Part shown: positions 1-4,697 of the stretch, in pieces | Numbering within the stretch: the first letter of the stretch is position 1 | Layout of the letters: each line of letters begins with the position of its first letter | Origin: Candidatus Aminicenantota bacterium | Lineage (GTDB): Bacteria; Acidobacteriota; Aminicenantia; Aminicenantales; Aminicenantaceae | Assembly: GCA_016926925.1 (NCBI GenBank) | Contig: JAFGNQ010000468.1 | Location: forward strand, 1-8,528 | DNA length: 8,528 bases | Direction: 5' to 3' | Notes under the pieces: generated by a model | What the model was told of the DNA's origin: nothing | What the model saw: only the letters and a program-made list of their open reading frames with translations | Databases searched by the model: none | Made by a program: the position numbers and the translations under genes

Positions 1-80
1 GGGTTGGGTCTTCGACGAAAACAGACAGTGACGAGCACCCCTCGCTGATATTTGGTTTAAAATCATCACGAAAACAAGGA
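1..80 (+). repeat. Dispersed repeat, copy A (cut by window start)
   Basis: This stretch matches two other places in the window: copy B (minus strand, 1863 down to about 1785) and copy C (plus strand, from about 4610). With C it shares GGGTCTTCGACGAAAAC, then six differing bases, then TGACGAGCAC. With B the similarity continues past this core: bases 50-79 align without gaps to 1814-1785 of the minus strand with 20 of 30 identical, and all 10 differences are transitions. The part carrying the conserved hairpin in B and C would lie left of base 1, outside the window. The copy ends about 60 bases before the radical SAM gene. I see no coding potential that is needed to explain it. Confidence 0.75.
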
Positions 81-114
81 TTCGTATTCAAATTTCCCAC
101 CTCTTGATAAAAAC

Positions 115-131
115 AGGTAAATCTTTTACCT
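115..131 (+). promoter_or_regulatory. Hairpin just before the radical SAM ribosome binding site
   Basis: AGGTAAA (115-121) and TTTACCT (125-131) form a perfect 7-base inverted repeat around a 3-base loop. The ribosome binding site AAGGAG follows at 133-138, only two bases from the ATG at 141. The inverted repeat could be an operator or an RNA hairpin that influences ribosome access. Its stem is AT-rich and therefore weak, and no T tract follows, so it is not a terminator. A role in regulation is inference. Confidence 0.35.
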
Positions 132-140
132 TAAGGAGTC

Positions 141-1079
141 ATGCACTTCAGTCCTGTTTCCTACGATTTCCCGCCTTTCAGGCCTCCCAATGAGGCCGAC
201 AGCGCCCTCATCCGCATAACGAGAGGATGTCCCTGGAACCGCTGCCAATTCTGCTCCATGTACAAGCATTTGAAGTTTGAGTCCAAGCCGCTCGCCGAAG
301 TTAAGCAAGATGTGACCAAAGCCAGGAAAATCTATGGAGAGGCTTCGACCATTTTTCTCGGCGACAGCGACAATCTCGTACATAAGGATCTGCCTGAGAT
401 CATGGCCTATATCAGAGAGGTTTTTCCGGAAGCTTACAGAGTCACCACCTACGCCCGGGCAAAGACTATTCTGAGCCGGAAAATGGAATTTCTGGAGTCC
501 GTCCGGGCGGCGGGCCTGGATCGGCTGCATCTCGGTCTCGAATCGGGTGATGCGGTTGTGCTTCAGCGGTTGTGTAAGGGGGCTGCTCCCGAAGAAATGT
601 CCGAAGCAGGCAGGAAAGCAAAACAGGCGGGCTTCGAGGTTTCTTTTTACGTACTGAGCGGTGCCGGAGGCAAGGATCGCTGGAAAGAGCACGCTGTGAA
701 CAGCGCTTGTGTTCTCAACCAGGCCAGACCCGATTTTATCCGGCTGCGGACCTTGACCATCCAGCACGGCACACCGCTGGATGAAAAACTGGCTAAGGAA
801 GAATTCACCCTTACCCCCCCGCTGGAACGGCTCAAAGAAGTCAGGCTCTTCATCAAGACCCTGGATGTACAGGGCTGCTTCCTGGCAAGCGACCATCTGA
901 CCAACTACCTCTGGGCGGAAGATGCCGTTATCTACCGGGGGGTTGCAGGAGCTCTCCCGGAAGAAAAGGAGCGTATGATAACGACCATCGATCGGGTCAT
1001 CTCTCTGATCGAGGCTTCAAATATCGAGATCAAAGACTCAAACCAGCTCTACCGGGAAGGCCTCATCTCTTCATTATAA
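141..1079 (+). CDS. Radical SAM protein with CX4CX2C cluster motif
   Basis: A 312-residue cytoplasmic protein of the radical SAM superfamily, enzymes that use a [4Fe-4S] cluster to split S-adenosylmethionine and start radical chemistry. The cluster cysteines are C30, C35 and C38 in TRGCPWNRCQFCSMYK. The spacing is CX4CX2C rather than the textbook CX3CX2C; from memory this is a feature of a family of uncharacterised Elp3/MiaB/NifB-like radical SAM proteins with a GC-W-N-[RK]-C-x-F-C signature. Later family-like segments are FLGDSDNL (72-79), where other members have the strand after the SAM site, and LHLGLESGD (129-137), the usual GxESG strand. There is no cobalamin-binding or TRAM domain; it is essentially one partial TIM barrel with a short C-terminal extension. 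The ATG is preceded by AAGGAG with an unusually short 2-base gap, but no better start exists. Substrate and pathway are unknown, and the neighbours do not suggest one. Confidence 0.9.
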   Translation: MHFSPVSYDFPPFRPPNEADSALIRITRGCPWNRCQFCSMYKHLKFESKPLAEVKQDVTKARKIYGEASTIFLGDSDNLVHKDLPEIMAYIREVFPEAYRVTTYARAKTILSRKMEFLESVRAAGLDRLHLGLESGDAVVLQRLCKGAAPEEMSEAGRKAKQAGFEVSFYVLSGAGGKDRWKEHAVNSACVLNQARPDFIRLRTLTIQHGTPLDEKLAKEEFTLTPPLERLKEVRLFIKTLDVQGCFLASDHLTNYLWAEDAVIYRGVAGALPEEKERMITTIDRVISLIEASNIEIKDSNQLYREGLISSL

Positions 1080-1216
1080 AGGATAACTCCCAATACGATC
1101 ACCCCTTCTTAATTCTCTTTTTCAATCTTTATAAGCCGCCGTCCGGTCCGGAAGAGGCGTCCACTCCTATCACTTCTGTCCCCTTTAGAGGACGATTAAA
1201 TACCCGGAACCGCAGG

Positions 1217-1245
1217 ACGACAGATATAAGGCAATGGCATATAAT
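1217..1245 (+). promoter_or_regulatory. Sigma-70-type promoter for the small lipoprotein gene
   Basis: A perfect -10 box TATAAT (1240-1245) lies 17 bases after ACGACA (1217-1222), which matches the -35 consensus TTGACA at its last four positions. Transcription would begin near 1252, giving a leader of about 58 bases before the ATG at 1310. The 230-base spacer 1080-1309 holds no other gene I can support, and I see no clear terminator for the upstream radical SAM gene in it. Confidence 0.6.
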
Positions 1246-1309
1246 TTGCTGTAAATTCTGAACAGTGCTGAATGAACGACTATTCTGTGTATTACAGAAG
1301 GAGGAGACG

Positions 1310-1708
1310 ATGAAAGGATTATACCTGTTTGTATCAATTCTTATGGCCGTGGCTTGTATCAATCAGACCATCCATCAAGATGTCAACTTTCTCCAAAACT
1401 TCTCTTTCGACGAAGTATGGGAAGCGAGCATCAGAGCGGTCAATGATATTGATTTCACAATTGACAGCGTCGACAAAGAATCGGGTTTTATTTCAGCGGA
1501 AAGCGGAACTCGCGTTTTTCAAAACGCTCCGCCGCGATTGTCCGTTATGATTGCGGATTCGAACGGGAGAGTCGCAGTCGACTGCAAAGTCCTGCAGAAA
1601 GAACAGTTCGTCGATGTCTTCGGATACGGCAAGTCAACCGTTCGCAAGTTCATGTCCGCTCTTCGTATGAACTTGATGGCCGAACCTGCCTCTACCCAGA
1701 TTCATTGA
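1310..1708 (+). CDS. Small putative lipoprotein, function unknown
   Basis: A 132-residue protein starting MKGLYLFVSILMAVAC. The N-terminus has one lysine, a hydrophobic stretch and a cysteine at residue 16 preceded by A-V-A. This satisfies a permissive lipobox but not the classic L-[AS]-[GA]-C, so a lipid anchor is likely rather than certain. The mature part contains FDEVWEASIRAVNDIDFTID (residues 33-52), followed by a DKESGFI segment. This F-x-x-W-x-x-x-x-x-A-hydrophobic pattern recurs in small envelope lipoproteins with a BamC-like alpha/beta fold; the comparison is from memory and weak. The start at 1310 is chosen because AAGGAGGAG (1298-1306) lies just before it; the reading frame is open back to a CTG/ATG region at 1265 but without such a site. 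It has its own promoter and is followed by a terminator-like hairpin at 1921, so it is probably a single-gene unit. Confidence 0.75.
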   Translation: MKGLYLFVSILMAVACINQTIHQDVNFLQNFSFDEVWEASIRAVNDIDFTIDSVDKESGFISAESGTRVFQNAPPRLSVMIADSNGRVAVDCKVLQKEQFVDVFGYGKSTVRKFMSALRMNLMAEPASTQIH

Positions 1709-1780
1709 AGGGGGAAACATCCGACCGGCCACAACGAAGTTCTCGAACTGACGAGTAAAGCCTACGGAATCGTCTGGGAG

Positions 1781-1943
1781 GCATTTCCGTTTCCGTGACG
1801 GTCTCAAATCAAATAGCGAGAGAGAGCTCGTCACCGTTCGTTTTCGTCTAAGATCCAACCACCCATCCCATGCGACTCAAACGAGCCATAACCCGAACCA
1901 GATTCCCTCCTCACAATATGCGATTCATATGCGCAATGAATCG
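1781..1943 (-). repeat. Dispersed repeat, copy B (inverted, fullest copy)
   Basis: Read on the minus strand, this copy contains in order: a hairpin GATTCAT-TGCGCAT-ATGAATC (1942-1922), a segment GTTATGGCTCGTTTGAGTCG (1892-1873) that matches copy C at 4576-4595, the core with AGACGAAAACGAACGGTGACG (about 1849-1829) matching copies A and C, and a tail (1814-1785) matching copy A. GTGACG and CGTCAC inside the tail (1834-1829 and 1800-1795 on the minus strand) could also pair. It is the only copy here that shows both the left half, shared with C, and the right half, shared with A, so it best defines the unit at roughly 160 bases. Confidence 0.75.
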
Positions 1944-1950
1944 TTTTTTT
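1921..1950 (+). terminator. Intrinsic terminator formed by the repeat hairpin
   Basis: CGATTCAT (1921-1928) and ATGAATCG (1936-1943) form a perfect 8-base stem around the 7-base loop ATGCGCA, followed directly by seven T (1944-1950). This is the layout of a rho-independent terminator for rightward transcription and would end the lipoprotein transcript about 210 bases after its stop. The stem is only moderately GC-rich. The same hairpin belongs to repeat copy B; the equivalent hairpin in copy C has no T tract. Confidence 0.6.
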
Positions 1951-1988
1951 ACCTATCTCAACACTTCTGTCACGGAAACAAAATTGCA

Positions 1989-2010
1989 GCCAATTGGACG
2001 CAAAATTGGC
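1989..2010 (+). promoter_or_regulatory. Inverted repeat upstream of the TonB-like gene
   Basis: GCCAATT (1989-1995) and AATTGGC (2004-2010) are perfect inverted repeats separated by 8 bases. The half-site spacing and position about 100 bases before the TonB-like gene would suit an operator for a dimeric regulator or a weak RNA hairpin. No regulator gene lies next to it, so the role is a guess. Confidence 0.3.
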
Positions 2011-2019
2011 ACAAAAATT

Positions 2020-2046
2020 CCGCCGCCTAGGCGCGGTCTTTACTTT
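2020..2046 (+). terminator. Possible second terminator or GC-rich palindrome
   Basis: Bases 2020-2036 can fold into a six-pair all-GC stem with one bulged C and a CTAG loop, built around the palindrome CGCCTAGGCG (2024-2033). The following TCTTTACTTT (2037-2046) is T-rich but interrupted. It could act as a weak terminator behind the stronger one at 1921, or be a protein-binding palindrome. Confidence 0.3.
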
Positions 2047-2110
2047 AAGCTCACAGCGAACTTGGAACTTTTATGACCCGAACCGAATTAAAGAATATAG
2101 AGAACGACTT

Positions 2111-3028
2111 ATGATAGAATGGATCAAGGAGGCTGGAAAGATTCTACCCGAAAACCCCGATTTCAAAAGGCGGCTGTTCTGCTTTATCGGATCGGTACTC
2201 TTCCATGCGGTGGTTCTTTTTTTGATTGTCACCTTTTTTTCTCCGGTAGAATTCCGTCTCTACGAAAAAGTCGCCGACGTGATCATAGCCCCTCCATTAA
2301 AGCTTCCACTATCAGCGGCAGAAAGGATGCTGACGGGTGAAGAGGAATCTTCCGGCGATGGTGAAGGCCGCAGTGCCGGTCAAAACCCTTCCGGAAAAGA
2401 GGGGGCGGCAGGCACTGAAAGAGATTTGGCGGAACTCCCGCTAAGAGCACTGAAAAAAAGGGCGGAGTCGAAGGGCGGAGTTTCCTCTCTCCCTCCGGAT
2501 ATGGTCTCCCATTTCAGATTGGATCCGCCCCGGGAAGAAAAAAGCGGCTTCACCTTGCACATCAACCCCGATGAAAACAAGCCGGCGGAGCCCGGAGGAG
2601 AACTTCCGCTGGATGCGTTGGATTTGCAGCGGCATATCGCTCTAAGTCCTTCGCTAACCCGGCCTCTTCGCTCCTATCATCCGGGGAAATCCGGAGCGGG
2701 GATCTCCTCCCGCAGTCTCACTCCGGCAGGGCAAGCGGCAGGGTATGACCTGACTCCATGGGCAGAAGGTGTGGTGGCGCGCATTCAAAGGAATTGGGAC
2801 ATCCCTTCAATACAAGGTGAATATGAAAAACGATCGGTGGAAATCACGGTTGTCATCGACAAATCCGGGGAAATTCTTTCCCTCAGAATCAGGAACTCCT
2901 CTTCCAAACCTTATCTCGATACGGCCGCCCTGAACGCCATTAAAATGAGCACGCCTTTCCCCGCTCTTCCCGGTGACTTTCCTCTGGATAGGCTGGAAGC
3001 CGACTTTCTGTTTCAATACTATGAATAA
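2111..3028 (+). CDS. TonB-like energy transducer protein
   Basis: A 305-residue inner-membrane protein of the TonB type. Residues 1-21 are cytoplasmic, residues 22-43 form one membrane anchor, and residues 60-210 are a low-complexity periplasmic spacer rich in P, E, G, S and K. Residues 213-303 form a TonB C-terminal domain: the NWDIP segment (228-232), the strands VEITVVIDKSGEILSLRI (243-260), the SS(S)KPYLDTAALNAI helix (263-277) and the PFPALP end (282-287). TonB proteins carry proton-motive-force energy, gathered by ExbB/ExbD, to outer-membrane receptors; neither ExbBD nor a receptor is in this window. The ATG at 2111 is chosen because it places a short tail before the anchor. The frame is open upstream only from a TTG at 1994, across the palindrome at 2020. 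The Shine-Dalgarno is poor (GAGA at 2100-2103). The gene overlaps the next one by 8 bases, which points to translational coupling and a joint role. Confidence 0.82.
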   Translation: MIEWIKEAGKILPENPDFKRRLFCFIGSVLFHAVVLFLIVTFFSPVEFRLYEKVADVIIAPPLKLPLSAAERMLTGEEESSGDGEGRSAGQNPSGKEGAAGTERDLAELPLRALKKRAESKGGVSSLPPDMVSHFRLDPPREEKSGFTLHINPDENKPAEPGGELPLDALDLQRHIALSPSLTRPLRSYHPGKSGAGISSRSLTPAGQAAGYDLTPWAEGVVARIQRNWDIPSIQGEYEKRSVEITVVIDKSGEILSLRIRNSSSKPYLDTAALNAIKMSTPFPALPGDFPLDRLEADFLFQYYE

Positions 3029-3779
3029 AAAGATCTTAATCCTGTTGTGGCTCACCGTTTTCACGTTTTTCCTCAAGGCGGAAGACGGAATCCCGCTGAT
3101 TTCGGAGATCGGCTTGATCGAAAGCGATCGAGGATCGAGCACGACTGCTCCCCTTCAACTGATCATCGGTGTGGAGGCCACGCGGAAGGTTTTCTACAAA
3201 CTTTCGGACGATCGACAGGTCATCAAGGGCGGTCAATTCCTCAGGGGGTTCAACTCCTTCGGTATCGAAGTCGGTGACCGCTTCGAACACTCGGGAACTT
3301 ACACCTTCGCTTTGGAGCTCAAAACGGATTCTCAAGTCACGCGGAAACATTTCATTATCGACATCCGGCTCCAAGAGCCCGAAACCGTTACGGAGGAGCC
3401 GGATGAGGAAGTCATAAAACGTGAAAATATCGTCTCCATGTACGTCGGAGAACGTTTGATCGTCTCCAACAGAAAGCTCTACATATCGGAACTAGCCGAA
3501 AAAATCAAGGCTATACCTCGTCCATACAGCATCGATCCCAATGATTCCGCCGCAGAGCCTTCGATGAAAAACACGGGCGGCGTCCCGATTATGGAAGCTG
3601 TGGCCACGGTAGCCAATGTCATCAAGGGGCTTTTCGAGAAAAAAAACACCGAAGAGCCTCTGAAGTCCGTCCAAAAAAAGATGCGGATCACGACACACTT
3701 CATTCGGAATGACACTTCGGGGAGGGAGATTCCCATCACAGCCGTGATATCCCTCCGTCTCGACAGCGACTTCTTTTGA
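3021..3779 (+). CDS. Secreted protein of unknown function, coupled to TonB-like gene
   Basis: A 252-residue protein that I do not recognise. It begins with a Sec-type signal peptide: MNKK, hydrophobic residues 5-18, probable cleavage after LKA (18-20). Residues 25-118 alternate in a beta-strand manner, with SGTYTFALEL (91-100) and FIIDIRL (111-117), and suggest a beta-sandwich (Ig-like) domain. An acidic linker (119-132) follows, then a mixed region. A proline- and serine-rich patch (165-185) and the helix PIMEAVATVANVIKGLFE (189-206) come next; the protein ends in strands MRITTHFIRN (221-230) and ITAVISLRL (239-247). It is presumably periplasmic. The start ATG sits inside the end of the TonB-like gene (ATGAATAA contains both signals) and has no own ribosome binding site, so it should be translated by coupling. 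A role as partner of the TonB-like protein is inferred only from this overlap. The next gene converges on it 56 bases away, with no clear terminator between. Confidence 0.8.
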   Translation: MNKKILILLWLTVFTFFLKAEDGIPLISEIGLIESDRGSSTTAPLQLIIGVEATRKVFYKLSDDRQVIKGGQFLRGFNSFGIEVGDRFEHSGTYTFALELKTDSQVTRKHFIIDIRLQEPETVTEEPDEEVIKRENIVSMYVGERLIVSNRKLYISELAEKIKAIPRPYSIDPNDSAAEPSMKNTGGVPIMEAVATVANVIKGLFEKKNTEEPLKSVQKKMRITTHFIRNDTSGREIPITAVISLRLDSDFF

Positions 3780-3835
3780 ATGGAGACGCTCCAGTCCGAA
3801 GGATCAAAAAAAGGGGATCGGTCGAATGATTCTGT

Positions 3836-4375
3836 TTATCCTTCAGCCATTCGTTTGATCAAGGCCAGCGTTGCCAGGCAATCTCCTACTGCAGTATGAT
3901 CTCCGCTCACCAGCTTCTGCCATTTGTAGCCGCCGTCAGGCCATTGCTCCCCCACCCAGGCTGAGTAGGCCAGCATGGCGCACTCCGCTTGATCACGGTC
4001 CAATCCATAGGGCAAAAGGTTGTGCCTGCTCAGAGTCTGCCGGATTAGACGGAGGTCGAATTGGGCGTTGTAGACGACGATTCTCTTTCCGAAAAGAATT
4101 CTCTGAACCCGGCCGTACACTTCGGGAAACGAGGGGGCCTTGAGAACGTCCGTATCGGAAATCCCATGTATGGCTGTCGCACTTAGAGGGATGGGCTGAG
4201 TCGGCCGAACCAGCGTATCGAGAAGCACCTTTCCATCCCAGGCGACAATGGCAATTTGAACAATCTCATCGTACGGAGATGTTCCTGTTGTTTCCGTATC
4301 GAGAATGACCCAATCGGTTTGCTCCAGAAGACCGCGGGCCCATGCGACTGCCTTTTCGTGATCATCCTCTCTCAT
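3836..4375 (-). CDS. DEDDh 3'-5' exonuclease (DnaQ/epsilon-like)
   Basis: A 179-residue stand-alone exonuclease of the DnaQ (RNase T) family, which removes nucleotides from DNA or RNA 3' ends with two metal ions. All catalytic residues are present: D26 and E28 in LDTETTG (Exo I), D107 in NAQFDLRL (Exo II), and H160 and D165 in HTAVGDCLA (Exo III, the DEDDh variant). HGISD (70-74) is the usual substrate-loop motif. No polymerase, helicase, GIY-YIG or BRCT domain is attached, so a repair or RNA-maturation nuclease is more likely than a polymerase subunit. I chose the ATG whose first base is 4375 because GGAAGGAGAGAG precedes it; a longer form would need a TTG at 4405 without a comparable site. 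It is the only minus-strand gene here, convergent with the secreted protein gene and divergent from the antiporter gene. Confidence 0.9.
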   Translation of the reverse strand: MREDDHEKAVAWARGLLEQTDWVILDTETTGTSPYDEIVQIAIVAWDGKVLLDTLVRPTQPIPLSATAIHGISDTDVLKAPSFPEVYGRVQRILFGKRIVVYNAQFDLRLIRQTLSRHNLLPYGLDRDQAECAMLAYSAWVGEQWPDGGYKWQKLVSGDHTAVGDCLATLALIKRMAEG

Positions 4376-4476
4376 CTCTCTCCTTCCCTGACCGGCTTTT
4401 GCCAAGCTTCACTCAGCCTACACCAGGAAGGCCTTCAGGTCAATCGTTTGTCAAAACGCATGCGCTTTTCGTTTCT

Positions 4477-4482
4477 ATTATA
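4477..4482 (-). promoter_or_regulatory. Candidate -10 box for the exonuclease gene
   Basis: On the minus strand there is a perfect TATAAT at 4482-4477. A matching -35 box is not visible at the right distance; instead the hairpin of repeat copy C (4489-4507) lies where RNA polymerase would contact DNA. If used, transcription would start near 4470, leaving about 95 bases of leader before the exonuclease ATG at 4375. Confidence 0.35.
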
Positions 4483-4488
4483 GATCAG

Positions 4489-4648
4489 GCTCATCACGCA
4501 TATGAGCACTTGACAAAAAGAAAGCAAACGAATTCGAAGGCATGGCCCCGCTATTGTCAAAAGAAAAGCGAGTGAGTCATAGTTCGTCTGAGTCGCATGG
4601 TGTTTGGTGGGGGGGGTCTTCGACGAAAACGTACTATGACGAGCACTT
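4489..4648 (+). repeat. Dispersed repeat, copy C, upstream of the antiporter gene
   Basis: Copy C begins with the hairpin GCTCAT-CACGCAT-ATGAGC (4489-4507), the counterpart of the copy B hairpin. After a stretch with an apparent 44-base internal duplication, it matches copy B again from TATTGT (4552), through GTCATAGTTCGTCTGAGTCG (4576-4595). An eight-G run (4609-4616) follows, then the core TCTTCGACGAAAAC (4617-4630) and TGACGAGCAC shared with copy A. After 4648 it no longer resembles A or B; the antiporter promoter starts 11 bases later. Confidence 0.75.
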
Positions 4649-4658
4649 CCATAAAAGA

Positions 4659-4687
4659 TTGACAACTCGGGTTCCTGATGCTATATC
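4659..4687 (+). promoter_or_regulatory. Strong sigma-70-type promoter for the antiporter gene
   Basis: A perfect -35 box TTGACA (4659-4664) is followed after exactly 17 bases by TATATC (4682-4687), four of six matches to TATAAT. The predicted start is near 4694, only about 4 bases before the ATG at 4698. The message would then be almost leaderless, which agrees with the lack of a good Shine-Dalgarno before that ATG. Confidence 0.6.
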
Positions 4688-4697
4688 AATTGGAACG

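Larger units (their letters stand above)
1709..2110. other. 402-base spacer between lipoprotein and TonB-like genes
   Basis: No convincing gene lies here. The spacer holds repeat copy B (1781-1943, minus orientation), a hairpin plus T tract at 1921-1950, an inverted repeat at 1989-2010 and a GC-rich hairpin at 2020-2036. Frames open across parts of it start at TTG codons without ribosome binding sites and run over these palindromes. AGTTC-TC-GAACT at 1738-1749 is a further short palindrome. I found no convincing sigma-70 promoter for the TonB-like gene in it. Confidence 0.6.
4376..4697. other. 322-base divergent spacer between exonuclease and antiporter genes
   Basis: This spacer holds repeat copy C (4489-4648), promoters facing both ways, the 8-base palindrome CGCATGCG (4457-4464), and three TTG[AT]CAAAA words (from 4448, 4510 and 4554). 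The words at 4510 and 4554 begin a 16-base near-duplication (13 of 16 identical) that looks like an internal tandem duplication of about 44 bases within copy C. An open frame runs from an ATG at 4542 into the antiporter gene but crosses the repeat, an eight-G run and the promoter, so it is not taken as coding. Confidence 0.65.

Noticed and set aside
104..132. Possible promoter for the radical SAM gene (TTGATA, 17 bases, TACCTT)
   Set aside because: The -10 box matches only three of six bases and the start would fall within two bases of the ATG, beyond the ribosome binding site.
1634..1858. Minus-strand open frame of 74 codons beginning LDLRRKR, with LRRK-x-T-x-TS also readable in repeat copies A and C
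   Set aside because: It starts at TTG with no ribosome binding site, overlaps the lipoprotein gene end, and the shared peptide simply reflects nucleotide identity of the repeat; in A and C the frame stops soon after.
2008..2026. Possible sigma-54 promoter (TTGGCAC then TTCCG)
   Set aside because: The -24 GG is present but the -12 GC is replaced by CC, and no sigma-54 activator gene is nearby.
1994..2110. A 39-codon N-terminal extension of the TonB-like protein
   Set aside because: It starts at TTG, has no ribosome binding site, and passes through the palindrome at 2020-2036; TonB proteins normally have a short tail before the membrane anchor, as the ATG at 2111 gives.
4617..4639. A D-E-N-x-x-stop ending (VFDEN or ILDEN) readable in all three repeat copies, suggesting a conserved peptide C-terminus
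   Set aside because: Upstream the frames differ between copies because of indels around the G run, and no start codon with a ribosome site serves them. Conserved DNA explains it.
4542..4697. A 52-codon N-terminal extension of the antiporter
   Set aside because: It would translate through repeat copy C, an eight-G run and the promoter, and the known family N-terminus begins at 4698.
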